A stretch of 64,000 nt of DNA from Chitinophagaceae bacterium (GCA_016720585.1 JADKKH010000004.1:248001-312000); one strand, 5' to 3'. Positions 1 to 8,885 are shown, counted from the stretch's first letter. Notes: a model not told the origin generated them from the letters alone. Made by a program: numbers and translations.

Positions 1-160
1 GAATACAAAGGCTCATACTGATCCATAAGGCGGCATAGTTCCAGGTGCCCCAGGTTCGTTTGGAGGCCGGGACAGGGGCGAGGTCTTCGTTGATCAATGC
101 CCCCCTGCCCCCCGTAAGGGGGTTCTTGTTCTCCGATGTTTTGGTGTTTTCTTTATCCAT
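1..160 (-). CDS. NCS1 family nucleobase:cation symporter, N-terminal fragment (cut by window edge)
   Basis: Reading leftward from the ATG at 158-160 gives an open frame of 53 residues running off the window. It contains INEDLAPVPASKRTWGTWN followed by a hydrophobic start of helix 1, the signature N-terminus of NCS1 transporters (uracil, allantoin, hydantoin, cytosine permeases), inner-membrane symporters for nucleobases or related compounds. Only the N-terminus is visible, so the substrate cannot be read. Residues about 13-21 (NPLTGGRGA) are encoded by a GC-rich palindromic repeat, giving a longer N-terminal tail than I expect for the family. It follows a class III aminotransferase and a malonate-semialdehyde dehydrogenase on the same strand, which fits reductive pyrimidine or hydantoin-type catabolism (inference). 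Confidence 0.75.
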   Translation of the reverse strand, partial: MDKENTKTSENKNPLTGGRGALINEDLAPVPASKRTWGTWNYAALWISMSLCI

Positions 161-261
161 TCGGAATTCAAGATTTTAAAATTCAATGAGTCTTTAAAGT
201 ATTTAAGAATTTAGTTATTCAACTTTTCAATAGCAATAAAGTAATTTCTATAATCGGGTTC

Positions 262-331
262 TAAAGTCCCCCATGCGGGGGATTTAGGGGGCTTTCTCCT
301 GCGTAGGGGTTTGGGGAGGCTATCTCTTTGG
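262..331. repeat. GC-rich palindromic intergenic repeat
   Basis: The 173-bp gap between the permease and the aminotransferase holds stacked G/C runs, including a perfect stem TCCCCC-ATGC-GGGGGA (267-282), and ends in TTGGGGAGGCTAT (311-323). The same 13-mer occurs, inverted, inside miaB at 12593-12605, which defines one end of a repeat family. No gene is visible here. Confidence 0.6.
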
Positions 332-333
332 AT

Positions 334-1734
334 TTAGGAGGTCGTTTCTTTGTCTGCAATCAAAATAGCCTCACTAATAATCTTCAATCCCTCATCAATC
401 TGCTCCTTCGTTACAATCAACGGCGGCGCAATAAAAATATAGCTCCAACGCACAAACGTGTACATGCCCAGCTCTTTGATCTTTGCAGCTACTTTATTCA
501 TCACGGTCATTTCATCCGGTCTGGCATTGAAAGGAGCCATAGGTTCTTTGGTCTTCCGGTTTTTCACCAGTTCTATACAACCCAATAAACCTGTATTCCG
601 GAAATCCCCAATGCTCGGATGTTTTTGTTTTAATTTTTCAACTTCTTCATTCACATATTGTCCCATGACTGCACAGTTCTCAATCAAGCCATCATCTTCA
701 TAAATTTTCAACGTTTCTAAAGCAGCAGCACAACTAACCGGGTGGGCAGAGTAGGTGAGGCCCAGGGATAAAACGGTGTCATCATATTTTGCTGCGATCT
801 TATCAGAGACCATCAAGCAACCAAATGGCAGGTACCCGCAGGTCAATCCTTTGGCCATGGCGATCATATCCGGTACGATACCATGATTTTCAAAGCCAAA
901 CCATTTTCCTGTTCTGCCAAAACCACTCATTACTTCATCCATTATTAATAAAATGCCGTGCCGGTTACATATTTCTCTGACTGCTTTTAAATAACCCACA
1001 GGGTATTGCAAACAACCCGATGAACCTGATTCACCCTCTAATAAAATAGCGGCAATATTTCCCGGCCCTTCATAAGCTATGACTCTTTCCAAACCGGCAA
1101 CCGATTCTTTCAGCAGATTTTCTTCTCCATATTCCCAGCGGTATAAATAGGGCAGATCAAAATGTACAAAGTTGGGCGACTGTTGCCCATCCATCGGCAA
1201 ACGACGTGGGTCACCACTGGCCGACATAGCACCATAAGAAGCGCCATGATAAGATTGATAACGGCTCAGTATCTTATGACGTCCCGTATATAATCTCGCC
1301 AGTTTAATACCATTTTCTATTGATGTGGCGCCGCATAACGTAAAGAATGCTTTGTTCAGATCACCGGGACAAATGGCCGCCAGTTTTTTTCCCAGTTCAC
1401 CACGGACCTTCGTGACACAACTCGGCGTTACATAAGAAACTTCCTGCATTTGTTTCACAACGGCATCGGTGATCCGTTGATTACCATGACCGATATTCAC
1501 ATTCATAAGTCCTGATGAGAAATCAATATAGCGTTTACCATCGTAGTCGTAGAGATATACACCTTCGGCATGTTTCACCGCAATGGGTGCAATGCCTTTT
1601 TGTTTGCTCCACGAAAACAAGGTGTGGTCAAGATTGTTTTGTATTATAGCCTCACTGTCCTCTCCCGAAAAAATCGGAACAGGCACCGATGGGTTATCAG
1701 ACTCTGATAGTTTGGAAAGTGTTTTTGTATCCAT
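334..1734 (-). CDS. class III (omega) aminotransferase, probable beta-alanine/omega-amino-acid transaminase
   Basis: PLP-dependent fold-type I aminotransferase of 466 residues, the normal family length. The cofactor Asp lies in MDEVMSGFGRTGKW (D266) and the Schiff-base Lys in AMAKGLTCGYLP (K295). Class III enzymes move amino groups from omega-amino acids such as beta-alanine to pyruvate or 2-oxoglutarate. The acylating malonate-semialdehyde dehydrogenase two genes upstream would consume the semialdehyde made from beta-alanine or 3-aminoisobutyrate, and the nucleobase permease lies downstream, so pyrimidine-derived beta-amino acids are the likely substrate (inference). Other omega-amino acids or 4-aminobutyrate cannot be excluded. 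The cytoplasmic product has no signal peptide. Confidence 0.87.
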   Translation of the reverse strand: MDTKTLSKLSESDNPSVPVPIFSGEDSEAIIQNNLDHTLFSWSKQKGIAPIAVKHAEGVYLYDYDGKRYIDFSSGLMNVNIGHGNQRITDAVVKQMQEVSYVTPSCVTKVRGELGKKLAAICPGDLNKAFFTLCGATSIENGIKLARLYTGRHKILSRYQSYHGASYGAMSASGDPRRLPMDGQQSPNFVHFDLPYLYRWEYGEENLLKESVAGLERVIAYEGPGNIAAILLEGESGSSGCLQYPVGYLKAVREICNRHGILLIMDEVMSGFGRTGKWFGFENHGIVPDMIAMAKGLTCGYLPFGCLMVSDKIAAKYDDTVLSLGLTYSAHPVSCAAALETLKIYEDDGLIENCAVMGQYVNEEVEKLKQKHPSIGDFRNTGLLGCIELVKNRKTKEPMAPFNARPDEMTVMNKVAAKIKELGMYTFVRWSYIFIAPPLIVTKEQIDEGLKIISEAILIADKETTS

Positions 1735-1771
1735 GTTATTATTTTTTTCTAAACTTGTGATGACTGGTTTA

Positions 1772-2785
1772 TTAATTTTTTAAAAACATTTTACTTTTAG
1801 AAGTTACCTGCATTTTTTTTATCTGTCTTGTCTGCAGAACTTCATTTACCTGTACCAGGGTTATTTTAACGGTAATACTGGCAGGTTGCGTGGTATGATC
1901 ATTTGAAAAACAGAAGTACAAACTTCCTTTGCGGGGTTCCATTCGCGAATAGTCATTAATAACTTTTCCTTTCTTTATAAACCGAAACTGTGCACCCGAA
2001 GAAAATAAACCGGCATTTTCACCTTCCATGATCCAATAATTAATGGTTTCACCTGCCTCGATTTTGCTAAAACTGACCGTTCTGTTTAATGCTATCGCCG
2101 CTAAAGCATTATAAAGGGGAAATTTAGCCACCGCCGATTTTTCTGTGGCAAGAATTTGTTTGTTGGCTGATTCGTAGGCTTGCTGACCGGCGGGATTTGT
2201 ATACAGGTAATAGCTCCAGGCTATTACATTATCCGGTAACACAAAATTAAAGGTGGATTTATTTCCAGCCGGGTTAGATGCCGGATTAATTTTGACAATT
2301 CTATCCTGGTAATTGATAAATACTGTATCGGTTTTTGCCAGGTAATCTTCCTGCTCCGTTGTATAAGTGGTGTCATTAACGAAGTCATTAAAGACGGTCG
2401 GGTTAAAATTTTGAGTGGCGGCGCTGGCAGGTATGCGTTGTATCTTGTATTTACAAAGGCGTACACTGATGGCTGAACTGGTAAACCTGAATCTATAAAT
2501 TCCTGTCCGGGGGATTTTAATTATTTTATTTGCGATTTTGCTTGTTTTTACCTCCAGCATTTTTGAAGTGGAAGGCATTTCAAGAATCTCCAGTTCTTTC
2601 AATTCTTTACCATTAACCTCTTCAAAATTGAAAATGAGTTTATCACCTTCCGCAAAGCCGAAATAAAAAATTTCTTCCCCCAGTATGCCCACTTTTATGG
2701 TGCTTTCTGCAACATCTACAGGGGTTTGACCCTGAAGCTGTAAAGAAGAAATCCATAGAGTGGAAAGAAAAAGTATTTTAATCAT
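1772..2785 (-). CDS. hypothetical secreted protein
   Basis: An open frame of 337 residues read from the ATG at 2783-2785. A longer in-frame start exists at 2866 but would overlap the upstream dehydrogenase, whereas the chosen start begins directly with a signal peptide (MIKILFLSTLWISSLQLQGQ). The mature part is rich in beta-prone segments, with two regions resembling beta-sandwich domains (about residues 25-120 and 230-330), and has no enzyme motif I recognise. It lies between the dehydrogenase (44 bp upstream) and the aminotransferase (37 bp downstream) on the same strand, so cotranscription is likely although a secreted protein does not obviously belong to that pathway. Function unknown. 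Confidence 0.75.
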   Translation of the reverse strand: MIKILFLSTLWISSLQLQGQTPVDVAESTIKVGILGEEIFYFGFAEGDKLIFNFEEVNGKELKELEILEMPSTSKMLEVKTSKIANKIIKIPRTGIYRFRFTSSAISVRLCKYKIQRIPASAATQNFNPTVFNDFVNDTTYTTEQEDYLAKTDTVFINYQDRIVKINPASNPAGNKSTFNFVLPDNVIAWSYYLYTNPAGQQAYESANKQILATEKSAVAKFPLYNALAAIALNRTVSFSKIEAGETINYWIMEGENAGLFSSGAQFRFIKKGKVINDYSRMEPRKGSLYFCFSNDHTTQPASITVKITLVQVNEVLQTRQIKKMQVTSKSKMFLKN

Positions 2786-2829
2786 AAAATAAAGGTTCTC
2801 TTTTTCAATAATATTCAGGTGTAAAACGC

Positions 2830-4287
2830 TCAACTCATCCAGTTCACCCCCGCCTCCGCATTCCATTTCGTTGTACTCTTTTTTAGCTTTGTCCAGAATT
2901 CAATCGAACTTTTGCCGGTGATATCACCAACACCAAACTTACTGTCATTCCAACCTCCGAAAGAGAATGGTTCCCGTGGTACAGGCACACCTACATTAAC
3001 ACCAATCATTCCGGCGCTGGCATGGTCAATAATATAACGGGCCAAACCGCCGTTTTGTGTGAATACAGACGCTGCGTTGCCATAGGGGTTTGCATTTTCA
3101 ATCGCCAAAGCCTCATCCACCGTATTGGTTCGCATAATGGAAATAACCGGCCCAAAAATTTCTTCTTTAGCTACACTCATGCCGGGAGTTACATAATCTA
3201 TCACAGTAGGGCCAACATAGGTTCCGTTTTCTTTTCCTTTTACGGTTGTGTGTCGGCCATCCACTAAGATTTTGGCACCATCTCTTTCCGCTTCGCCAAT
3301 ATAGCGTTCAATTCTTTCTTTACTTTCTTTACTGATAACAGCGCCGAGATTTTCACCGGGGATGATCTTTCTGGCTTCTTCACAAATTTTTTCAATGATA
3401 CTATCCACATTACCTACACCGATCATGGCGGATGCAGCCATACAACGTTGACCGGCGCAACCACTCATGGAAGCCGCCACATTCTGTGCGGTCATTCCAG
3501 GAACGGCATCAGGTAATACCATCAGGTGGTTTTTGGCGCCACCTAATGCCAGCGCTCTTTTAAAATTTTGGGTTGCTCTCTGGTAAACTATTTTTGCCAC
3601 TTTGGTAGAACCCACAAAGGATACGGCTTCAATTCCCGGGTGGTCGCAGATGGCTTCAACTATCTCCACATCTCCATGAACGATGTTGAAAACACCATCC
3701 GGCAAACCGGCTTCTTTTAATAACTCAGCGATCCTGCCACAACACAAAGGCACTTTTTCAGATGGTTTCATGATCAGGCAATTCCCCAATGCAATTGCAT
3801 TCGGTATGGTCCAGTTGGGAACCATGGCCGGAAAATTAAATGGAACGATTGAGGCCACAACCCCGAGCGGTACATGTTCCGTCCGGCATTCCACACCTCT
3901 GCTAACTTCCAGTATCTCACCGGTTATCAATTGAGGAAGAGAAGTGGCAAATTCTGTTAGCTCAATACATTTTTCTATTTCTGCTACCGATTCACTGTAA
4001 ATTTTCCCATTTTCTTCGCTGCACAGTTCAGCCAAATGTTTTAAATCTCTTTCGAGTAAAGTTTTATAACGAAAGAATACCTGCACTCTTTCCTTGATAG
4101 GCGTTTTACTCCATGTTTTGAAAGCGGCTTTGGCGGCTTTTACGGCAGTATCTAAATCTTTGGCAGTGGACATAGGAACTGTTGACAACAAATTTCCATC
4201 AAGAGGAGATATGACAGATAATGTCCGTGAAATGGAGGCTTCTACAAATTTTCCATTGATATAATTCTGAACGGGTGCGTATTTCAT
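2830..4287 (-). CDS. mmsA: CoA-acylating methylmalonate/malonate-semialdehyde dehydrogenase
   Basis: Aldehyde dehydrogenase superfamily member of 485 residues. The catalytic Cys lies in GCAGQRCMAAS (C282). The position that is the general-base Glu in hydrolytic family members is replaced in the motif LGGAKNH (about 248-253), as is characteristic of the CoA-dependent MMSDH branch. The NAD-binding segment reads VGSTKVAK. The enzyme converts methylmalonate or malonate semialdehyde plus CoA and NAD+ to propionyl- or acetyl-CoA. With the downstream transaminase it forms the end of beta-alanine/3-aminoisobutyrate (pyrimidine) or valine breakdown. It is the first gene of the minus-strand group and faces trmH across a 215-bp divergent gap containing an inverted octamer repeat. 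Confidence 0.9.
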   Translation of the reverse strand: MKYAPVQNYINGKFVEASISRTLSVISPLDGNLLSTVPMSTAKDLDTAVKAAKAAFKTWSKTPIKERVQVFFRYKTLLERDLKHLAELCSEENGKIYSESVAEIEKCIELTEFATSLPQLITGEILEVSRGVECRTEHVPLGVVASIVPFNFPAMVPNWTIPNAIALGNCLIMKPSEKVPLCCGRIAELLKEAGLPDGVFNIVHGDVEIVEAICDHPGIEAVSFVGSTKVAKIVYQRATQNFKRALALGGAKNHLMVLPDAVPGMTAQNVAASMSGCAGQRCMAASAMIGVGNVDSIIEKICEEARKIIPGENLGAVISKESKERIERYIGEAERDGAKILVDGRHTTVKGKENGTYVGPTVIDYVTPGMSVAKEEIFGPVISIMRTNTVDEALAIENANPYGNAASVFTQNGGLARYIIDHASAGMIGVNVGVPVPREPFSFGGWNDSKFGVGDITGKSSIEFWTKLKKSTTKWNAEAGVNWMS

Positions 4288-4329
4288 TTTGTAGTTTCTT
4301 TTTTATTTCTTGGTTTAAAATGGTTTGAA

Positions 4330-4427
4330 CCACTAAGACAGGAAGGCACGGAGACACGGAGAATGAAAGAGGGGTTAAAAAATATTCTCTTCTTTGTGCC
4401 TTGGTGTCTTAGTGCCTTGGTGTCTCA
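4330..4427. repeat. inverted array of degenerate 8-bp repeats
   Basis: Left arm units ACTAAGAC, AGGAAGGC, ACGGAGAC, ACGGAGAA (from about 4332) face right arm units GTGCCTTG, GTGTCTTA, GTGCCTTG, GTGTCTCA (about 4397-4428), which are their approximate reverse complements. The unit could fold as a long imperfect hairpin. It sits in the divergent region between mmsA and trmH. A related array lies at 48252-48326. Confidence 0.6.
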
Positions 4428-4502
4428 AAATGTATTTTCGAATTTGTCAATTATAAATATACTTAAATTGCCGGTTATTACAACCTAACAACTTCAATTT
4501 CA

Positions 4503-5093
4503 ATGACACCGGAAAGACATAACAGGCTTAGTTCCGTGCTAAATAAAAGACAGGGAGACATTACTATTGTGCTGGAAAATGTTTTTGACCCGCATAATAT
4601 TTCAGCGGTAATGCGAACCTGTGATGCCGTAGGAGTTCAGGAAGTTTATGTGTTAAACACTAAAATCCCACCTCATAAGAAATGGGGTGCCAAAAGCTCC
4701 TCCAGTGCTGCCAAGTGGCTCACCATTCACCAGTTTGATAATGCTGCCGCATGTTTTTCATCTCTTCGAAACCGCTATGCCACCATTTTAACTACCCATC
4801 TGAGTAGCGATGCGGCACCTTTACATACAATTGATTTTACAAAAAGTATTGCCTTGGTTTTTGGAAATGAGCATAGTGGTGTAAGCGATGAGATCAGGGC
4901 CCTCGCAGATGGAAATTTTATTATTCCACAAGTGGGCATCATTCAATCACTGAATATAAGTGTTGCCTGTGCTGTGACTTTATATGAAGCTTACCGGCAA
5001 AAAATGAATGCAGGGCAATACAACCGGCGGAGTTTGGATGACGTCAGGTATAATGATTTACTGAAAGAGTGGGGATTTGAGGAGGGGATTTGA
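4503..5093 (+). CDS. trmH: tRNA (guanosine(18)-2'-O)-methyltransferase TrmH
   Basis: A SpoU/TrmH-family 2'-O-methyltransferase of 196 residues with the alpha/beta-knot SAM-binding motifs in order: N-terminal ENVFDPHNISAVMRTCDAVG (motif 1), ALVFGNEHSGVSDE (motif 2) and IPQVGIIQSLNISVACAV (motif 3). The start MTPERHNRL and the adjacent motif match TrmH closely, rather than TrmL or RlmB. It methylates the ribose of G18 in the tRNA D-loop. It is shorter than the E. coli enzyme (229 residues) because the C-terminal extension is reduced. It stands alone on the plus strand, and a 7-bp repeat array begins 8 bp after the stop. Confidence 0.88.
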   Translation: MTPERHNRLSSVLNKRQGDITIVLENVFDPHNISAVMRTCDAVGVQEVYVLNTKIPPHKKWGAKSSSSAAKWLTIHQFDNAAACFSSLRNRYATILTTHLSSDAAPLHTIDFTKSIALVFGNEHSGVSDEIRALADGNFIIPQVGIIQSLNISVACAVTLYEAYRQKMNAGQYNRRSLDDVRYNDLLKEWGFEEGI

Positions 5094-5101
5094 GATATAT
5101 G

Positions 5102-5136
5102 TGTCTTGAGTCTTGTGTCTTTCATCTTGAGTCTTT
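5102..5136. repeat. degenerate heptanucleotide tandem repeat downstream of trmH
   Basis: Five 7-bp units TGTCTTG, AGTCTTG, TGTCTTT, CATCTTG, AGTCTTT follow the trmH stop codon. Same family as the arrays after pcm, the penicillin acylase gene and the lipoprotein gene at 53.7 kb. Confidence 0.6.
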
Positions 5137-5256
5137 AATTGCAATAAGAAAAGACGCAAGATTCAATTTTCAAGATTCAAGTTTGGAAACAAAATTTCCA
5201 TGTAGCAGGAGTATAATTCAACTTCAATAGTTAGTGGTTGTATAAATCTGAGGTTT

Positions 5257-5763
5257 ATGAAAATCGTAAAATTAGCAATGTTACCGGCTTTCCTGTTTAC
5301 GGGAGTTATTAGTTTGGCCCAGGAGATCAGGCGTGTAAAGATTGAAGACGTTGAAAAAATTATTTCTGAAAGTAAAGCACCTTTGATCCTGAATATGTGG
5401 GCCACCTGGTGCATTCCCTGCATTGAAGAGCTTCCCTATTTTCAAAAGGAAATTGAAAAGAACAATAAATCGGCCAGTTCGGCAGACAGCATAAAATTTG
5501 TATTGATAAGCCTAGATTTTAAGGAGGCTTTCCCTTCTGGCATTATAAAGTTTATCCATAAGCGAAAGATTACTGCCCCTGTTCTCTGGTTGGACGAAAC
5601 TGATGCCGATCATTTTTGTCCCAAAATTGATTCCAAATGGTCAGGAGCCATTCCCGCCACCCTTTTTATAAATGCTAATACGGGATACCGGAATTTTGTA
5701 GAAGGACAAATCAGCCCGGAAAATCTCAAAAAGGAAATCAGGGCTTTGCTGGAAAAACGCTAA
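5257..5763 (+). CDS. TlpA-like periplasmic thiol-disulfide oxidoreductase
   Basis: A signal peptide (MKIVKLAMLPAFLFTGVISLAQ) precedes a thioredoxin-fold domain. The active site WATWCIPC (C52, C55) is followed by IEELPYF, the arrangement of TlpA/ResA-type proteins. The cis-Pro region is AIPATLFIN. At 168 residues it is a single-domain periplasmic thioredoxin that would reduce or exchange disulfides of exported partners, for example in cytochrome or envelope-protein maturation; the partner cannot be told. It ends by overlapping the convergent small membrane protein gene by 4 bp. Confidence 0.82.
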   Translation: MKIVKLAMLPAFLFTGVISLAQEIRRVKIEDVEKIISESKAPLILNMWATWCIPCIEELPYFQKEIEKNNKSASSADSIKFVLISLDFKEAFPSGIIKFIHKRKITAPVLWLDETDADHFCPKIDSKWSGAIPATLFINANTGYRNFVEGQISPENLKKEIRALLEKR

Positions 5764-5978
5764 ACCCTTTCTTCTGTTTCACTACCCGTCCTGCAGGAAG
5801 TCATATCTTCTTTGGCCTTTACCAGTAAATAAAGGAAATAAACTGCCGCAACCAAACTAACCAGGGCCAGCACGATTCCCATAAAACTTCTGTTGTAAAT
5901 AGCTTTGGCAAAACAAAAGCCCACTAAGACCATAAAAGCAATGATGATGATCCGGTTAATGATTTCTCTGGAGATCAT
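5760..5978 (-). CDS. small membrane protein, hypothetical
   Basis: A 72-residue protein from the ATG at 5976-5978 (an upstream in-frame start at 6077 would add a tail with no helix or signal and is less likely). It has two hydrophobic helices: IINRIIIIAFMVLVGFCFAK and a second spanning GIVLALVSLVAAVYFLYLLV, with a charged C-terminal tail. No family recognised. It is the last gene on this strand, convergent with the TlpA-like gene with a 4-bp overlap of coding ends, and 178 bp downstream of the redoxin gene. Confidence 0.55.
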   Translation of the reverse strand: MISREIINRIIIIAFMVLVGFCFAKAIYNRSFMGIVLALVSLVAAVYFLYLLVKAKEDMTSCRTGSETEERV

Positions 5979-6156
5979 AAGCTGTGTTTTGGGTCCCGTT
6001 TTTCGGTGGGACAGGTGAACAATCATTTTTGCGGGACAAGAAATGTACTGTCCCTTCAAAAGATGATGCACCCACACAAACTTTCCATACGATTTTTAAA
6101 AAAAAATCCCCCGGTTGCCCGAAGGATATTATGGATCGTTTCACGGAGTTGTTATA

Positions 6157-6762
6157 TTATAGCCTTTTGATTGAACAGCCAACAGACCGGGACTCTTTTA
6201 CAGAAATCTCTTTGCCGGCATTCATTTCGTCAATTGCTGCCAACAGGTGTTTACGACTAACAGCCGCTGCATCTGAAGGATTGTCATCTATGGCGCCATG
6301 GTATACTAATTTCCCGGTGCCATCAAAAAGAAAACATTCGGGGGTACGATTAGCGCCAAAGGCATCTGCCAGGACAGACTTGCTGTCAACCAGGTAATAC
6401 CAGTTGTAATGTTGTTCTTTTGCATAGGTTTTCATGTCTTCATACGAATCATCATCGCCTCTTTTGGCTTCGTTTGAATTCAGTAATACAACACCGAGAC
6501 CATTGTCCTGTGCATATTTGCAGACCTCATGGGCGCGGCCCTGATTTTTTATAACATAAGGGCAGGTGTTACAACTGAACATAACGAGTAATCCCTTGCT
6601 GGTTTTTGCCTCATTCAGGGATACTTCTTTACCAGTAACGTCTTTCATTTTTGTTTCCGGACTGGGAATGGGTGAGCCGAGAGGAAGCGGGTCGCCAATG
6701 GGTTTCAATGCCATTAAGGCGATTACCATTACGGGTAAAGCAGCGAATAGTATTTTTTTCAT
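6157..6762 (-). CDS. exported peroxiredoxin-like/thioredoxin-family protein
   Basis: 201 residues with an N-terminal hydrophobic signal or anchor (residues 1-19) and an AhpC/TSA-like thioredoxin fold. The redox site is MFSCNTCPYVIKNQ (C64, C67), a CxxC with an unusual NT dipeptide, in the subfamily often annotated as redoxin-domain protein. The conserved RTPECFLFDGTGKLVYHGAIDDNP segment matches that subfamily. It is probably periplasmic, reducing peroxides or disulfides; the exact substrate is unknown. It lies 35 bp downstream of the yihY-like gene and is likely the last member of the miaB-to-redoxin operon. Confidence 0.8.
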   Translation of the reverse strand: MKKILFAALPVMVIALMALKPIGDPLPLGSPIPSPETKMKDVTGKEVSLNEAKTSKGLLVMFSCNTCPYVIKNQGRAHEVCKYAQDNGLGVVLLNSNEAKRGDDDSYEDMKTYAKEQHYNWYYLVDSKSVLADAFGANRTPECFLFDGTGKLVYHGAIDDNPSDAAAVSRKHLLAAIDEMNAGKEISVKESRSVGCSIKRL

Positions 6763-6797
6763 ATCCCTGATTTTTTTTATTAATCAAATTTCGGCGA

Positions 6798-7766
6798 TTA
6801 TCCCGGATTATCACTGCCGTCTGCGGGATTATCTTTCCGTTCGTCAGCTATTTTTTTAAGTGAGGTAATGCTTACATTTAGTTCAAAACCAATCAAGAGG
6901 ACCAGTGAATTGATGAAGATAAGTATGAGTAAAATAAGTACTGTCCCTATTGATCCATATAACTGGTTAAAATTCCCAAAGCGACCGACCCACCAGGAAA
7001 AAAGCAGGGTCATCAGTAACATAAGAAAAGTGGCCAGGATAGAACCCGGGTTAATAAGCCGCCATTTTTTATGCACGGCCGGGGCATGGCGATAGATATA
7101 CGAAATGCAGGAAAAGAATAGCAACACGATGATTGCCCATCGGACATTTATTAAAAACATTCTTACGGACCTGCTTTCAATTCCCAGCCATTGAAGTACA
7201 GCATCTCTGCCAATGAGCAGCAATATTGATACAAACACAATGACAAACAAGACCATGGTGATCTTCAGGGCCGTCCCTCTTTTTTGCAAACCGGTTCTTT
7301 TTTTAAAACCAATATAGTTTTTATCAAATGACCGCATGATGCCCATCATAGCGTTGGAAGAAAAGAACATGGATAACATAAAACCAAGTGAAAGTAATCC
7401 GGTCTGCGGTTTATTAATAAAATCCTTTAAGAAATTTATCAAAACGGAGTGGTCTTTCTCTCCCGGAATAACATCACGGATAAGCCCAAACATTTGTTCC
7501 TGGAATTGTTGCGTGATGGGTAGTAATGGGATTAATGTGAATAAAAAGATAATGACCGGTGGGATGGCCATAAAAAAATTATAGGCAATGGCGGATGCCC
7601 GTTCAGTCATGCCAACTGTCTTAACCTGGCCAAAGAAAAATTTTATCACGTCATACAAAGGGATACCCCTGAAACCGGGGAGGGAAGTGGCCTTGCTTTT
7701 ATCAATGATAAATTTAACCGGTGGTGCAGCTACTATTTTACTCGCCATTTTAGCAAGGAAAGTCAT
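6798..7766 (-). CDS. YihY/BrkB family inner-membrane protein
   Basis: 322 residues with about six transmembrane helices and the family pattern MTERASAIAYNFFMAIPP in helix 1, followed by the NAMMGIMRSFDKNY region and the GNFNQLYGSIG loop before the last helices. Members were once called ribonuclease BN in error and are now treated as conserved membrane proteins of uncertain transport function. The start overlaps the mltG stop by 4 bp (ATGA), showing translational coupling in the envelope operon. Confidence 0.85.
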   Translation of the reverse strand: MTFLAKMASKIVAAPPVKFIIDKSKATSLPGFRGIPLYDVIKFFFGQVKTVGMTERASAIAYNFFMAIPPVIIFLFTLIPLLPITQQFQEQMFGLIRDVIPGEKDHSVLINFLKDFINKPQTGLLSLGFMLSMFFSSNAMMGIMRSFDKNYIGFKKRTGLQKRGTALKITMVLFVIVFVSILLLIGRDAVLQWLGIESRSVRMFLINVRWAIIVLLFFSCISYIYRHAPAVHKKWRLINPGSILATFLMLLMTLLFSWWVGRFGNFNQLYGSIGTVLILLILIFINSLVLLIGFELNVSITSLKKIADERKDNPADGSDNPG

Positions 7767-8812
7767 TGGAGCGCTTTTATATTTTTTGCCTTGCTTGCAG
7801 AATCCATCCGCCGGGTAAGTTCCTGCTGGTATAACCGGGCAAATTTCATATGGTCATTATATTTCGACGTGAATACACTGGTTCCATCAAATTTATGACT
7901 CGCTACAAAATAGAGATAATCGGTTCTTGGCGCATTGAGAACGGCTTCTATAGATTCAACAGACGGTGTGCAAATGGGACCCGGTGGGATACCTGCATAC
8001 AGATAGGTATTGTAAGGTGAATCAGTTATGAGATGAGCGCCCGTTATACGTTTTAAAGCAAAGTTTTTGAGCGCAAATTTTACTGTTGGATCCGCCTGTA
8101 ATTTCATACCGGTTCGTATCCGGTTCAGGTAGGTACTTGCGATCTTGTACTTATCCTCTTTTTTATTGGTTTCCTCTTCTACGATGGAGGCAAGAGCGGA
8201 AACCTCTATACGTGTAAGATGGAGGCTGTCTGCTTTCACTTTTCTTTCTTTTGTCCAGAAGGTTTCAAAGGCCGTATAGATTTTCTGAAAGACCTTATCA
8301 GGGGAACTGTTCCAGTTCAGGTTATATGTATAAGGCATGATCCCGGCAATAACTGTATTGCTGTCCAACCCGAATTTTTTTAAGGAATCTGTATTGTTCA
8401 GAAAACGTATCATTTGAACCGAATCAAATTCAAAAAGCACGCCTGTCTTGCGGGCAAAATCTTCTTTGGTTCTTATTTTGGTTATGACCAGGGTTACCTG
8501 TGACTGATTGCCTCCCCGTAACATTCTTACCAGTTTAATGAGGCTCATCCCTTTTGATATTTTATAGCGGCCGGGTTTAATGGTCTTATAGCGGAGCAAT
8601 TTTGTGGCTAAATCAAACCATCTTTCATTCGGGATATATTTTTTTTGGATGAGTTCTTTTTTTACATCAGCATATACCGAACCGGTTTTTACATAAAAAA
8701 ATTCCCCGTTTTTTGTGGAAGTGGCCGGACCGAATAGTTTCCATCCAATAAAACCACCCAGAAAAATAAGGGCCAGTATCACCCCGGCAAAAATTTTTTT
8801 CTTCCTAGTCAT
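7763..8812 (-). CDS. mltG: endolytic peptidoglycan transglycosylase MltG
   Basis: 349 residues: one N-terminal transmembrane helix (about 8-27), a LysM-like subdomain, then the YceG/MltG catalytic domain. The catalytic Glu is in SALASIVEEETNKKEDKY and the substrate-groove motif is MKLQADPTVKFAL. The SPYNTYLYAGIPPGPICTPS signature is typical. MltG cleaves nascent glycan strands in the periplasm and sets their length. It is coupled by a 4-bp overlap to the yihY-like gene and lies 73 bp after secG with a stem-loop terminator between, so it may be read partly from its own promoter. Confidence 0.92.
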   Translation of the reverse strand: MTRKKKIFAGVILALIFLGGFIGWKLFGPATSTKNGEFFYVKTGSVYADVKKELIQKKYIPNERWFDLATKLLRYKTIKPGRYKISKGMSLIKLVRMLRGGNQSQVTLVITKIRTKEDFARKTGVLFEFDSVQMIRFLNNTDSLKKFGLDSNTVIAGIMPYTYNLNWNSSPDKVFQKIYTAFETFWTKERKVKADSLHLTRIEVSALASIVEEETNKKEDKYKIASTYLNRIRTGMKLQADPTVKFALKNFALKRITGAHLITDSPYNTYLYAGIPPGPICTPSVESIEAVLNAPRTDYLYFVASHKFDGTSVFTSKYNDHMKFARLYQQELTRRMDSASKAKNIKALQ

Positions 8813-8826
8813 AACTGAAATTAAAT

Positions 8827-8862
8827 AAAAAACCCCGATCTCGTTTAAAAACGGGAGCGGGG
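8827..8862 (-). terminator. stem-loop terminator between secG and mltG
   Basis: The arms at 8833-8846 and 8849-8862 pair at 12 of 14 positions plus one G:T; on the minus strand the stem is followed by a T-run (8827-8832). It lies right after the secG stop and could attenuate transcription into mltG. Confidence 0.65.
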
Positions 8863-8885
8863 AGAATATGGTATTGTAATAATTT

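Noticed and set aside
5984..6397. 137-codon plus-strand ORF near the redoxin gene
   Set aside because: It overlaps the redoxin gene on the other strand and its composition does not look like a protein; the region has no other support.
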